57,115 nt of DNA from Candidatus Kaiserbacteria bacterium (GCA_016194455.1 JACQBN010000010.1:1-57115); one strand, 5' to 3'; shown: positions 9,146 through 19,242, numbered from the stretch's first letter. A program made the numbers and translations. The notes: generated from the letters alone by a model not told the origin.

Positions 9146-10316
9146 GCATCACGAGCTGCTCTTCGCGTTTGGCCTCGCGACCTTCGCCCTCGGGGCCCTC
9201 GTGCTCGGCCCATATCTTTTCGCGGCTTCCTACGAACGCTCATCGCTCGCCGCGGCAATTGCCGCGCCCCCCCCGGTCCTCGACCGCGCCGCCTACGACG
9301 CTCGGATGCTCGCGCTTGCGCATATCGACCTTGCTTCGACTACGCTCGGCACAAGTGCTTCGACTACGCTTGGCATAGCACCGCTCGCTATCGCCTCAAG
9401 CACCCCCTCGACTTCGCTCGGGGCAAGCGCCACGACAAGCCTCCCTCTCCTCGTAGCTACTACCACCGCCACGACGAGCGTCTCGGTAGAAGGGAAGCTC
9501 TGGCCGAGAGCCGCGGCGTATCCCAAGTACGGCGCGCTCCTGCCCTTCGACCGTATCGTCGCCTACTATGGCAACTTCTATTCCACTCGTATGGGAGTGC
9601 TCGGCGAATACCCGCCCGAAGAGATGCTCGCGATGCTCGCCTCCACAACCGCCGAGTGGCAAGCGGCCGACCCCTCGACGCTCACGGTCCCGGCAATCGA
9701 CTACATCGCCGTCATCGCGCAGGGGAGCCCAGGACAGGACGGCAAGTATCGCCTCCGGATGCCCGCTGACCAGATAGAGAAGGCACTCGCACTCGCAGAG
9801 GCGGCGAGCGGGATTGTGATTCTCGACGTGCAGGTGGGGCAGAGCACGGTTGAGGACGAGCTCCCGATCCTCGCTCCCTACCTTGCGCTCCCGCAGGTGC
9901 ACCTCGCACTTGATCCGGAATTCGCGATGCGCCCCGGCGAGCGCCCCGGCACCATCATCGGTTCACTTGACGCAAGCGACATCAACTGGGCAGCGACCTA
10001 TCTCGCGCAAATTGTGCAGGCGAATAATCTGCCGCCCAAGATTCTGCTTGTGCATCGCTTCACCGAGGCGATGGTGGGGCACCCGGAGGCGATTCTGCCC
10101 TTACCTGAAGTGCAAGTCGTGGTGGATATGGACGGCTTCGGTACCGTCTCCCGCAAGATCAGCACCTACACCAGCATCGTCGCGCCCGAGCCCGTAGAGT
10201 TCACCGGCTTCAAACTTTTTTATAAAAACGACATCCCGCCCCGGGGCGATCTGCTCATGACTCCCGCACAAGTCCTCTCGCTCACCCCCGCACCCGTGTT
10301 CATCCAGTATCAATAA
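9129..10316 (+). CDS. membrane/secreted hypothetical protein
   Basis: N-terminal TM, Ser/Thr-rich linker, conserved-looking globular domain (YYGNFYSTRMGVLGEYPPEEML...). Confidence 0.7.
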   Translation: MPPRPKHHELLFAFGLATFALGALVLGPYLFAASYERSSLAAAIAAPPPVLDRAAYDARMLALAHIDLASTTLGTSASTTLGIAPLAIASSTPSTSLGASATTSLPLLVATTTATTSVSVEGKLWPRAAAYPKYGALLPFDRIVAYYGNFYSTRMGVLGEYPPEEMLAMLASTTAEWQAADPSTLTVPAIDYIAVIAQGSPGQDGKYRLRMPADQIEKALALAEAASGIVILDVQVGQSTVEDELPILAPYLALPQVHLALDPEFAMRPGERPGTIIGSLDASDINWAATYLAQIVQANNLPPKILLVHRFTEAMVGHPEAILPLPEVQVVVDMDGFGTVSRKISTYTSIVAPEPVEFTGFKLFYKNDIPPRGDLLMTPAQVLSLTPAPVFIQYQ

Positions 10317-10323
10317 GCGAGAG

Positions 10324-10352
10324 TTGACAAAACGATCCACAGGATTTATATT
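10324..10352 (+). promoter_or_regulatory. sigma70-type promoter (TTGACA-17-TATATT)
   Basis: TTGACA 10324-10329, 17-bp spacer, TATATT 10347-10352; about 50-nt leader to ATG 10411. Confidence 0.75.
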
Positions 10353-10410
10353 CCCCAGCGGATGATCGGCGGGCATCCCCAAGCCCCGCCACTCTTTTAG
10401 AGAGGCTCCA

Positions 10411-10731
10411 ATGCCGGCTCAAAAGGAATACATCGTCGCGCTTCGATACACGAAAGAAGCCGGCGGTTACGCGGGCGTTGTAACATGGACCGTTTCTCCA
10501 TCGAAAGCCGCTTTTGACGCACAGTTTAAAGATTACAAGGACCTCGAAGTAGTCGAGGAAGGAATCAGCGAAGAGCGAGCGATCCAGCTCTGCAAATCAA
10601 CGCCGCCCCAGAGCCTCCTCCTGGCCGCGCTCCAGGATGCCACCGATCGTGAAACTGGGCATATCAATTTCCTGCTACTCCGCGGGAATATCGAGCGGGC
10701 TCTCTTCGGGATCCAAAGCAACCTTACCTGA
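10411..10731 (+). CDS. hypothetical protein (106 aa)
   Basis: Single-gene unit with promoter, leader (AGAGAGG) and terminator. Confidence 0.7.
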   Translation: MPAQKEYIVALRYTKEAGGYAGVVTWTVSPSKAAFDAQFKDYKDLEVVEEGISEERAIQLCKSTPPQSLLLAALQDATDRETGHINFLLLRGNIERALFGIQSNLT

Positions 10732-10743
10732 CATTTCTATCAG

Positions 10744-10772
10744 CCCGCGCCGTCCTCGGCGCGGGTTTTTTC
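10744..10772 (+). terminator. Rho-independent terminator
   Basis: CCCGCGCCG-TCCT-CGGCGCGGG-TTTTTTC. Confidence 0.9.
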
Positions 10773-10802
10773 TTCTTCATACTAGCGCTATACTAGCCAC
10801 TA

Positions 10803-12566
10803 ATGGCCATCGATAACCCCGAGCGCGTGACCTACTTCGCCGCGACCGACTCTCGCGGGAAGAAAATACCCTTTGGCATCAAGCAGAAGGATCGGGACCG
10901 CCACATGTACGTCATCGGCAAGACCGGCATGGGTAAGTCGACCCTACTCGAAAACATGGCAATCCAGGATTTGCGGAACGGCGAGGGCATTGCCTTCATC
11001 GACCCGCACGGCGGTACCGTTGATCGCCTCCTGGATTACATCCCGCAGGAGCGGGTCAAGGACGTCGTCTACTTCGCCCCCTTCGATATGGAGAATCCGA
11101 TCGCCTTCAACGTCATGGAGGACGTCGGCTACGATAAGCGCCACCTCGTCGTCTCGGGGCTCATGGCCACCTTCAAGAAGATTTGGGAGGACGCGTGGAG
11201 CGCGCGCATGGAGTATATCTTGACCAACACGCTCCTTGCGCTTCTGGAATATCCGGGCGCGACTCTGCTCGGGGTCAATCGCATGTACACCGACAAGGGC
11301 TACCGCGCCAAGGTCATTGATAACGTGAAGGACCCAGTCGTGAAGGACTTCTGGCTGAAGGAATTTGCTAACTACGGCGACCGCTACACGCAGGAAGCGA
11401 CGCCCGCGATACAGAACAAGATCGGCCAGTTCACGGGGAATCCGCTCATCCGCAACATCATCGGGCAGCCCAAATCTTCCTTTGACATCCGTACGATGAT
11501 GGACGAACGCAAAATCCTCCTCATCAATCTCTCCAAGGGGCTGGTGGGGGAGACCAACATGCGCCTGCTGGGCTCTATGCTCACCACGCGCATCTTCCTC
11601 GGGGCGATGAGCCGCGCGAATCTCGCGGCTGGGGAGCTCGCGAAACTCCCACACTTCTATTTCTACGTCGACGAGTTCCAGAACTTCGCGAACAAGACTT
11701 TCTCCGAGATTCTCTCCGAGTCGCGCAAGTATCGGCTGGACCTCACCATCGCCCACCAATATATTGAACAAATGGAGGAGGAGGTACGCGATGCGGTCTT
11801 CGGCAATGCGGGGACGACCATTGCGTTTCGCGTTGGGCCGTTTGACGCCGAAGTGTTGGAGACCGTTTTCATGCCGCGCTTCACCAAGGAGGACATCGTG
11901 AGCCTCGATAAGCGGCAGATCTATCTCTCCCTCATGATTGATGACGTCGGGTCGCCTCCCTTCTCCGCCGTCACCATCCCGCCCATAGAAGCGCCACCGG
12001 TCTCGTACCACCAAGACGTTATCGCCTGGTCGCGTAAACAGTTCACCACTCCGCGCGGCGGGATCGAGAAGGCGATTATGGACGAACTCTCCGCGAGTCT
12101 CGCGGCCGAGATACCCGCCGATGCCCGGATGAAAAAGAAGTACGGGGCGCCCGTGCCACCTCGCGCGGCGGTTACCGCGCCGCACCCGCCGAGCGCCCAG
12201 GCACCATACTCGATCAACAGGCGTCCGCCGGACGAGGAACAAAAGTCTGGCCCCGCACAGCGGGGAGATCCGAGGACTTTTGTGAAACGTTCGGCGGACG
12301 CCCAGACCCCGTCTCCGCAACTGCCCGTTCCAAGCAAGAGCCCTGAAGATTTAAAAACAATTTTGCGCACAATGACCAGAGAGAGTACGAAGAGCCAGGA
12401 GCAGAAGAAGTCAGAGCAACAGCAGTCGTTGAAGAGCGTCTTGGCCGCGACGCTTGCGAAGAACACACTGCCTCCTCCGGTGCCTGCGCCTGCTCCAACC
12501 GCAGAGAAGAAGCCGTTTGAGATTCCCGAGGACGCGCTCCGCAAGGTGCTGAAGGGCGATGCATAA
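10803..12566 (+). CDS. TraD/VirD4-like type IV secretion/DNA-transfer ATPase
   Basis: MYVIGKTGMGKSTLLENMAIQDL Walker A; FYFYVDEFQNFANKTFSEILSESRKYRLDLTIAHQY. Confidence 0.85.
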   Translation: MAIDNPERVTYFAATDSRGKKIPFGIKQKDRDRHMYVIGKTGMGKSTLLENMAIQDLRNGEGIAFIDPHGGTVDRLLDYIPQERVKDVVYFAPFDMENPIAFNVMEDVGYDKRHLVVSGLMATFKKIWEDAWSARMEYILTNTLLALLEYPGATLLGVNRMYTDKGYRAKVIDNVKDPVVKDFWLKEFANYGDRYTQEATPAIQNKIGQFTGNPLIRNIIGQPKSSFDIRTMMDERKILLINLSKGLVGETNMRLLGSMLTTRIFLGAMSRANLAAGELAKLPHFYFYVDEFQNFANKTFSEILSESRKYRLDLTIAHQYIEQMEEEVRDAVFGNAGTTIAFRVGPFDAEVLETVFMPRFTKEDIVSLDKRQIYLSLMIDDVGSPPFSAVTIPPIEAPPVSYHQDVIAWSRKQFTTPRGGIEKAIMDELSASLAAEIPADARMKKKYGAPVPPRAAVTAPHPPSAQAPYSINRRPPDEEQKSGPAQRGDPRTFVKRSADAQTPSPQLPVPSKSPEDLKTILRTMTRESTKSQEQKKSEQQQSLKSVLAATLAKNTLPPPVPAPAPTAEKKPFEIPEDALRKVLKGDA

Positions 12567-13320
12567 ATATTTTCTCGTCTTCGCGTTCCTCGCGCTCCCG
12601 GCGGCAGCGCATGCCGCCGTGCTTATCAACGAAGTCGCGTGGATGGGTACCACCGTCAGCGCGAACGCCGAGTGGATCGAACTCGCCAATACTGGCGCCG
12701 CGCCCGTGGACCTCTCCGGGTGGCGGCTCATGGCGGCGAGCAGCTCGCCCGCGATCACGCTCACCGGTTCTATCGCGGCGAGCGGATATTATCTGTTGGA
12801 GCGAACTTCAGACAATTCTGTGCCGAACATTTCTGCCGATCAGATCTACACTGGCGCGCTCCCCAACTCCGGCACCACGCTCACACTCTTTGACGCCACA
12901 GGCGCGACCGAGAACACTATTGTCGGCGGACTCAACTGGGTGAATATCGGCGGCGACAACAAAAGTAAGAAGACCGCCCAGCGCCTGCCTGCGCAGGCAG
13001 GAACGGCAACCAGCTGGGAAACAGCAACCCCGACGCCGCGCGCTGCGAATGCGACCTCGGCTCCCGCTGTCGCAGCGAAACTTCCCGCGCCCCCGATGAG
13101 TTCTACCAGGGTGCAGAAGGTCGAAGCTGCCGTCGGTACGAGCCTAAGCGAACCCACGCATGAAGAGACAGCGGTAATCGCCCCCGCGACGACGACTCCA
13201 CTCGCCGCCGCGGGGGCGGCCGAGCCGACTCCGCGAAGTGCAGGGCTCCTCTCTTCACCTTGGATGTTTGGTTTCATCGGTCTCTTGGTCGCGGCAGCCG
13301 GAGCGTTTATACTCCTCTAA
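12559..13320 (+). CDS. lamin-tail-domain surface protein with C-terminal TM
   Basis: Signal peptide; VLINEVAWMGTTVSANAEWIELANTGAAPVDLSGWRL; C-terminal hydrophobic segment. Confidence 0.85.
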   Translation: MHKYFLVFAFLALPAAAHAAVLINEVAWMGTTVSANAEWIELANTGAAPVDLSGWRLMAASSSPAITLTGSIAASGYYLLERTSDNSVPNISADQIYTGALPNSGTTLTLFDATGATENTIVGGLNWVNIGGDNKSKKTAQRLPAQAGTATSWETATPTPRAANATSAPAVAAKLPAPPMSSTRVQKVEAAVGTSLSEPTHEETAVIAPATTTPLAAAGAAEPTPRSAGLLSSPWMFGFIGLLVAAAGAFILL

Positions 13321-15423
13321 ATGAATAGGCAAAAGCTCATCCTCGTGACCGGCGGCGCCGGCTTCATCGGCTCGCACCTCTGCGAGCGTCTCGCGCGTGA
13401 CGGCCACCGCGTCATCTCGCTCGACAATTACTTCACCGGCTCTCGCTCCAACCACGTCAGAGGTGTGGAGTATCGCGAAGGGCACACCAAAGACATCGCG
13501 CGGCTCGTCCCCGAAGACCTTGATGTCATTTATCACTTGGGGGAATATTCGCGCGTACGCCACTCGCTCGCGGAGCCCTCGGTAACGTTTGATTTGAATC
13601 TCCGCGGTACACTTGGCGTTTTGGAGTATTGGCGTGACAAGCGATGCAAACTTGTTTATGCAGGATCTTCAACAAAATTTGCCTATAGAGTGGAAGATGG
13701 AATTGAAGGCAAAAATCTAGCACCTTACACGTGGTCGAAGGCAGCGATGAGCGACCTTATCGTGCAGTACGCGCGGTGGTATGAGCTCCCGTACTCCATT
13801 ACCTACTTCTATAACGTGTACGGTCCGCGGGAGCGCGGCGACCAGTACGGGACACTCATTGAGATCCTCCATCAGAATTGGCTACAGGGCCTCACGCACC
13901 GGATTGCCGGATCGGGCAACCAGAAAAGAGCCTTCACACACGTTCTGGATACCATTGAAGGCATAATCCTTGTAGGAGAAAAAGGAGAGGGAGATGAGTA
14001 CGGCATTTGTGCGAAAGAAACCTATAGTCTCCTTGACGCAGCACGTATGTTTGGCGGCCATCTTGAGTATTCTTCCCCCACGCAGTCGACCCGTTCCTCC
14101 GAGGCGGTCGATACCGCGCGTATACAATCACTCGGCTGGCGCCAGCGCCACACCTTGCCCGGGTATATCGCCCAGATCAAAGCATCGGAGCACCCGCTCG
14201 AGAAGCCTGAAATCGACTTCGCGACTCTTAAACCTAGGAAACGGGTCCTTATCTTTTCGCTCGTGTATTATCCAAACTTTCACGGGGGAGCAGAGCCCGC
14301 CATCAAAGAAATCACCGACCGGATTTTGCCCTCCGATATCGAATTCCACCTCGTAACCTGTTGGTGGAACTCGAAAATTCCACGCACGGAACGATACGGA
14401 AATATTCTTGTCCACCGTATTGGTTTCGGGATACCCGACCCGCGTTTTGTGGACTACCGTTGGAATAAACGCTTACAGCTAAACAAGTATTTGTTCCAAG
14501 TTATGGCTGCGCTCAAGGGTCTCCAGCTGCATGCCCGGTATCACTACGACGGTATCTGGGCGATTATGGCTCACTCTGCGGGAGTTCCCGCCGCAATCTT
14601 TACATTATTTTCACCGCGCACCCCCCTCGTCTTGACTCTCCAAGAGGGTGACCCGATTGAGCACATTGAACGTGCCATGAAGCCAGTGTGGCCACTCTTT
14701 ACAAGGGCGTTCACCTCCGCATCGATCATCCAGAGCGTTTCAAACTATCTGAGCAATTGGGCTCGCGCGATGGGATATACGGGCACTATCGTGCTGGTAA
14801 AAAATGGCGCAAACCCAAACGACCTTAAAGAAAACTACACCCAGGAACAAGTGGGCGAGATCAAGCAAGAGCTAGGTAAGAAACCGGGTGACATTTTCTT
14901 GGTGAATACATCCCGACTCGTATTACAAAAAGGTCATGACCTTACGATACAGGCATTGCAGTATCTGCCGGCGCATATTAAGTACGTCATCGTTGGCGAC
15001 GGCGAGGACGAACAGAAGCTGCGAGATCTTGTGCGCAAGCTGAAATTAAGCGGCCGGGTTATTTTCACGGGCCGCGTCGATCGGTCAATCGTTACGCTTT
15101 ACCGAAAGGCCTGTGACATCTTTGTCGCTCCGTCCCGCTCCGAAGGGCTTGGCGCTGCTTTTGTTTCCGCGCTCGCGTCTCGACTCCCGCTCGTTACCTC
15201 CGGAGTCGGTGGAATTGCTGACTACGCGATTGATGGCGAGACTGCGTGGATCGTACCGCCAGAAGATCCTAAGGCGATTGCGGAAAAAGTGAAGGAAATC
15301 CTTGCGCATCCTGAAAAAGCGCACGAGATATCAGAGCGTGCTCGAAAAATGGTTGAGCGCGACTACGACTGGGATAAAATCGCCCACACAATGCAAAATA
15401 ATGTATTTGGTAAAGTACTATAA
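13321..15423 (+). CDS. fusion: NAD-dependent epimerase + GT4 glycosyltransferase
   Basis: N-term LILVTGGAGFIGSHLCERL; C-term GT4 signatures DIFVAPSRSEGLGAAFVSALASRLPLVTSGVGG. Confidence 0.88.
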   Translation: MNRQKLILVTGGAGFIGSHLCERLARDGHRVISLDNYFTGSRSNHVRGVEYREGHTKDIARLVPEDLDVIYHLGEYSRVRHSLAEPSVTFDLNLRGTLGVLEYWRDKRCKLVYAGSSTKFAYRVEDGIEGKNLAPYTWSKAAMSDLIVQYARWYELPYSITYFYNVYGPRERGDQYGTLIEILHQNWLQGLTHRIAGSGNQKRAFTHVLDTIEGIILVGEKGEGDEYGICAKETYSLLDAARMFGGHLEYSSPTQSTRSSEAVDTARIQSLGWRQRHTLPGYIAQIKASEHPLEKPEIDFATLKPRKRVLIFSLVYYPNFHGGAEPAIKEITDRILPSDIEFHLVTCWWNSKIPRTERYGNILVHRIGFGIPDPRFVDYRWNKRLQLNKYLFQVMAALKGLQLHARYHYDGIWAIMAHSAGVPAAIFTLFSPRTPLVLTLQEGDPIEHIERAMKPVWPLFTRAFTSASIIQSVSNYLSNWARAMGYTGTIVLVKNGANPNDLKENYTQEQVGEIKQELGKKPGDIFLVNTSRLVLQKGHDLTIQALQYLPAHIKYVIVGDGEDEQKLRDLVRKLKLSGRVIFTGRVDRSIVTLYRKACDIFVAPSRSEGLGAAFVSALASRLPLVTSGVGGIADYAIDGETAWIVPPEDPKAIAEKVKEILAHPEKAHEISERARKMVERDYDWDKIAHTMQNNVFGKVL

Positions 15424-16127
15424 TGAATAAGATGACACCAAAATCCGCGGTCCTCATACACGGCCTCCATCTTGAGGCTAACGGCTGGGAATCGCTCGTC
15501 TGGGGCGATCCGGAACACGGTACGTACGGTACAATTCCCCGGGGCATACTCGAGGCATGGAAAACAAGTGCACACCTTATCTATTGGGGTACGGGAGCCT
15601 CGGAGCGCGATGGCAAGAAAGAAGCAGAGTGGATGTATGATCGCGCAATCTTGGGCATAGCCCAGTTGGCCACCTTGTGCGGCACAGATGTTGAATCGCT
15701 ACAATCTTTTTTGAAAGATCAATCAGTGAAAGATACCGAAGCAAAAGACACGAATACTGAGATCCGTGCCTGCTATGACGTTTGTATCGAACGAGGCATC
15801 GATCAATTAACCTTGATTCCGTATGCGAGCCAAGCGCCTCTCGCGGCGCGTCGAGCGTTGTGGATGGCGCTCGAAGACGAAAAATATTCCTCCTTTAAAC
15901 ACAAGATCACTATCGCACCTAGTGATACGCGCTATGTGGGCGTATCAATGCAGGACATCGTCATCTTTACGCCGCCGCATCGAGGTGATCGGATTGCGAA
16001 TCCAAGCCACACCCTTGCGCGCCGTACGCTCGATGTCATCCAACACTATAGCAAGGCGAGCGATAAAGAAGGCGTCGCCAACTTCCTAGCAGAGTGGGAC
16101 GCACTTCTCAAGAAGTTCGAAAAGTAA
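15423..16127 (+). CDS. YdcF/DUF218-like protein (tentative)
   Basis: KSAVLIHGLHLEANGWESLVWG; ATG overlaps preceding stop. Confidence 0.5.
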   Translation: MNKMTPKSAVLIHGLHLEANGWESLVWGDPEHGTYGTIPRGILEAWKTSAHLIYWGTGASERDGKKEAEWMYDRAILGIAQLATLCGTDVESLQSFLKDQSVKDTEAKDTNTEIRACYDVCIERGIDQLTLIPYASQAPLAARRALWMALEDEKYSSFKHKITIAPSDTRYVGVSMQDIVIFTPPHRGDRIANPSHTLARRTLDVIQHYSKASDKEGVANFLAEWDALLKKFEK

Positions 16128-16131
16128 AGAT

Positions 16132-16683
16132 ATGTCGGAGAGCCTTGGTCTTATCTCCGATGCGATACGCCTTGCAACCCGGGCGCACCAGGGACAGACC
16201 CGCAAGGAAGACGATACGCCCTACATCGTGCACCCCTACGCGGTTGCGCTTGAGCTTGCTCGATACGGGTTTCCTGATACAGTCATTGCCGCTGCGCTCG
16301 CTCATGATGTCGTCGAAGATACCAAAGTAACCGCAGAAGAATTACGGGGCCAACTGGGCGACGAAGTAGCCGATATCGTCGCAGCCCTCACTCAGGACGA
16401 CTCGCTGTCGTGGGAAGAAAAGAAGAAGAAATACATCGAGACCGTCAGGAACGGCCCCGACAGCGTCAAGGCGGTGGCTACAGCCGATAAGGCAGCGAGC
16501 GCCCGAGACCTTCTCGTCGCGCACGCCGCACAGGGTCCTGCGGTCTGGAAGCATTTCAATGCAGGGAGGGAGAAGAAGCTCTGGTTCGAGAACGCGATGC
16601 TCTCGATGTTGCAGAAGTCTTGGAATCACGCGCTTGTCGATGAGTACGCGGCGCTTGTGGAGAAACTGAACACGCTCGCTTAG
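16132..16683 (+). CDS. HD-domain phosphohydrolase (RelA/SpoT HD-like)
   Basis: ATRAHQGQTRKEDDTPYIVHPYAVALEL...AAALAHDVVEDT. Confidence 0.85.
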   Translation: MSESLGLISDAIRLATRAHQGQTRKEDDTPYIVHPYAVALELARYGFPDTVIAAALAHDVVEDTKVTAEELRGQLGDEVADIVAALTQDDSLSWEEKKKKYIETVRNGPDSVKAVATADKAASARDLLVAHAAQGPAVWKHFNAGREKKLWFENAMLSMLQKSWNHALVDEYAALVEKLNTLA

Positions 16684-17786
16684 TGCAAATCTTTTTGCCG
16701 ACGTTTCTCCTCTGCGCTCCGGAGCTGGTCGCGTTTCTTTTTGTATTCCTCCAGTACGGCCGGAGCGGGTTGCCGATCGTCGAGAACAGCCGCGAGGACA
16801 TGGGTCCAAAAACGAACCCGTTCTTGGTTGAGAATGCGAAGGTTCCCGGAGCATTTCTCTATAATGTTCGCGTAGTAAGAAATAATTTCTCCGAGACGAT
16901 AGATGCGCATCAGTTTGAGAGCAAGTGATTCCTCGGGAGTGCGGTTGAGGCGCACGTAGTCCATGAGCGCCTGCTGGAGCGGCGGATTATACAGCGCCAT
17001 GAAGTTGAGGAAACGCGCCCAACCCTCGTACTTGTTGCCGAATCGGAGCGATGAGTAATCAAGCAGGTAGATGTCGTGGCCGACGACGCGGAAGTTGTGC
17101 GGTACGAAGTCAGTGTGCGTGAGGAACCCCCCGTACTGCTCGATGATCTCGCGACTTGCTTCGAGGAGCTCCACACTTTTTTCAAGCAGTGCACGGAGAG
17201 CTTCGTCCGGTATGCGCTTGAGAATTTCTTTTTGAAATTGCCGAAAGGCTGCCAGGTAGCCGGCGGCGTCTCGTGCGCCAAACGTATTGCGAATAATCCG
17301 CTCGTGGCCATAGGTGGTGGCGTGTGCTCCCTCCTGTGCCTTGAAGGCCGAGAGCGCGAGCGCGAATTGTTCCTCGAGCGGACGCCCGAGGAATGGCCGC
17401 TCCTGCTCGATAAAGGCTTGTATCGACAGCGTATAGGGACCTCGTTTTGTAAAGAGGATTTCCTCGGGCGAGAGGAATGTCTGGTAGGCGAAGTTGATTC
17501 TTTGAAGCACGGCACGGCAGGTACGTTCGTGCTCAAGCTCGCGTATGCCCCCCGCATCGCTCGTTGCCTTGATGACAACGCGCTTGCCATCCTCGCGGCG
17601 GTGCCCAAGCAGAATAAGCTTGCGCCCACTCACCGTCGTAACCGCCCGCATCAAATAGCGTTCGCCAAAGAGGTGCGGCTGCTCCACTTCAAGCTCGAAG
17701 CCGAGCTCTGTGAGCACGTGCGCTATAACCGCGAGTTCACGATCCACATACTCCTGCCAGATTTGTTCCGCGTCGTTAGTGTGCAT
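16680..17786 (-). CDS. aminoglycoside-phosphotransferase-like kinase
   Basis: GGFLTHTDFVPHNFRVVGHDIYLLDYSSLRFG catalytic-loop/DxD-like pattern; internal ATG of 16680..17975 ORF. Confidence 0.7.
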   Translation of the reverse strand: MHTNDAEQIWQEYVDRELAVIAHVLTELGFELEVEQPHLFGERYLMRAVTTVSGRKLILLGHRREDGKRVVIKATSDAGGIRELEHERTCRAVLQRINFAYQTFLSPEEILFTKRGPYTLSIQAFIEQERPFLGRPLEEQFALALSAFKAQEGAHATTYGHERIIRNTFGARDAAGYLAAFRQFQKEILKRIPDEALRALLEKSVELLEASREIIEQYGGFLTHTDFVPHNFRVVGHDIYLLDYSSLRFGNKYEGWARFLNFMALYNPPLQQALMDYVRLNRTPEESLALKLMRIYRLGEIISYYANIIEKCSGNLRILNQERVRFWTHVLAAVLDDRQPAPAVLEEYKKKRDQLRSAEEKRRQKDLH

Positions 17787-18321
17787 GGTCGAAGAGAGTT
17801 TCAAGCGCGCGCAGATGCTCTTCCCAGGCATGTTCATATGCAACCCGCTTGGCGGGCGGAAAGGGCTGGAAGGGGATAACCTCCGGGCGCGGGAGCGGAC
17901 CATCGCTGATGACTTCGCATGCGCGGGAGAGCGCAAAACGCTCGATGATTCTGCGCGCGAGATGCCGCGTGGCATACTCGTGGGCTGCCTGGTCTCCGAT
18001 ACGTATGATAAGCGGGCGGCCCAAGATGAGAGCTACGAACGCAGCCGGCAGCTCTACTGATGGGCCGTTCTGCGCGTAGATAAGGTCGGCGTTACGCGCG
18101 GCGCCCAGGAGCGCAAAGAAATAGGCGAGCAAACGAAATGGTAGCGGCCACCGTTTATCTACAGCAACGATGGTGACTCCCAAGACCCTCTCGGGCAGCC
18201 GACCGTACGCGACGATGATCACCCTGTGGTCCTTCGACAAGCGCCTGGCCAGCTCCTTCACATAGGGAGCCGGTTCGGCGATTTCTGGAGGATAGAGCGG
18301 AGTCGCGAGCACTATGCGCAT
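17776..18321 (-). CDS. GT4 glycosyltransferase, N-terminal domain only
   Basis: MRIVLATPLYPPEIAEPAPYVKELARRL; stops before the C-terminal Rossmann domain. Confidence 0.7.
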   Translation of the reverse strand: MRIVLATPLYPPEIAEPAPYVKELARRLSKDHRVIIVAYGRLPERVLGVTIVAVDKRWPLPFRLLAYFFALLGAARNADLIYAQNGPSVELPAAFVALILGRPLIIRIGDQAAHEYATRHLARRIIERFALSRACEVISDGPLPRPEVIPFQPFPPAKRVAYEHAWEEHLRALETLFDHAH

Positions 18322-18384
18322 AATCGACACGGTACCATGATTCTGGTAACCACTGTCGGGGTTTGCGCGTTACGAGAAGTACCA

Positions 18385-19242
18385 ATGCCACGGATCGGAT
18401 TCATCGGGCAGGGATATGTCGGCAAGTCGCATGCCGACGATTTTGCACGCCGCGGATATGCGGTAGTACGCTATGCGAAGGAGGCGCCCTATGCCGGCAA
18501 TCAGAGAGCGATTACCGGTTGTCACGTTGTATTCATCGCCGTGCCGACCCCGACTACGCCCGCAGGCGTCGATCTCTCCATCGTAGAATCGGTCATTCCG
18601 CTTGCGCGCGCGGGCGCTACGGTAGTTATCAAGTCCACGCTGCCGCCCGGCACGACCGAGAAGCTCGCGAAGCGGTTCCCCGACCGGTTCATCCTGCACG
18701 CGCCGGAATTCTTGCGCGAAACGCGCGCAGCCGAAGACGCCGCACGCCCCGAACGCGTTATCATCGGGATCCCGCGGGATACGTCCGAGTATCGGGCGCG
18801 CGCTGAAGCGGTGCGCTCGATGTTACCGCGCGCGCCCTTTACGCGAATTGTTCCCGCGCGCGCCGCCGAGCTCGTGAAGTACGCGGGGAATGTTTTCTTG
18901 TACCTGAAGGTCGTGTACGCGAACCTGCTCTACGATCTCGCCCGCGCCACGGGAGTCGCACATGAAGATCTTTCCACGATGCTCGCTGCAGACCCGCGCA
19001 TCGGCCCCTCACATCTCACGGTCATCCACGCAAGCGGACACACGAATCAAAAGGGCCGCGGTGCGGGCGGGCACTGCTTTATCAAAGACTTTGAGGCGTT
19101 CCGACGGCTCTACGGGGCGAGTGTCAGCGACAGCGAGGGCTGCCTGCTTCTCGAAGCCCTGAAGAACAAAAATAACGACCTTCTGCGGGAGAGCGGCAAA
19201 GATCTCGATCTCTTGGCAGAGGTCTACGGGCCGCTTCCGTAG
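18385..19242 (+). CDS. UDP-glucose/GDP-mannose dehydrogenase family protein (short)
   Basis: RIGFIGQGYVGKSHADDFARRGYAVVRY; IAVPTPT; IKSTLPPGT; PEFLRE; start uncertain. Confidence 0.8.
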   Translation: MPRIGFIGQGYVGKSHADDFARRGYAVVRYAKEAPYAGNQRAITGCHVVFIAVPTPTTPAGVDLSIVESVIPLARAGATVVIKSTLPPGTTEKLAKRFPDRFILHAPEFLRETRAAEDAARPERVIIGIPRDTSEYRARAEAVRSMLPRAPFTRIVPARAAELVKYAGNVFLYLKVVYANLLYDLARATGVAHEDLSTMLAADPRIGPSHLTVIHASGHTNQKGRGAGGHCFIKDFEAFRRLYGASVSDSEGCLLLEALKNKNNDLLRESGKDLDLLAEVYGPLP

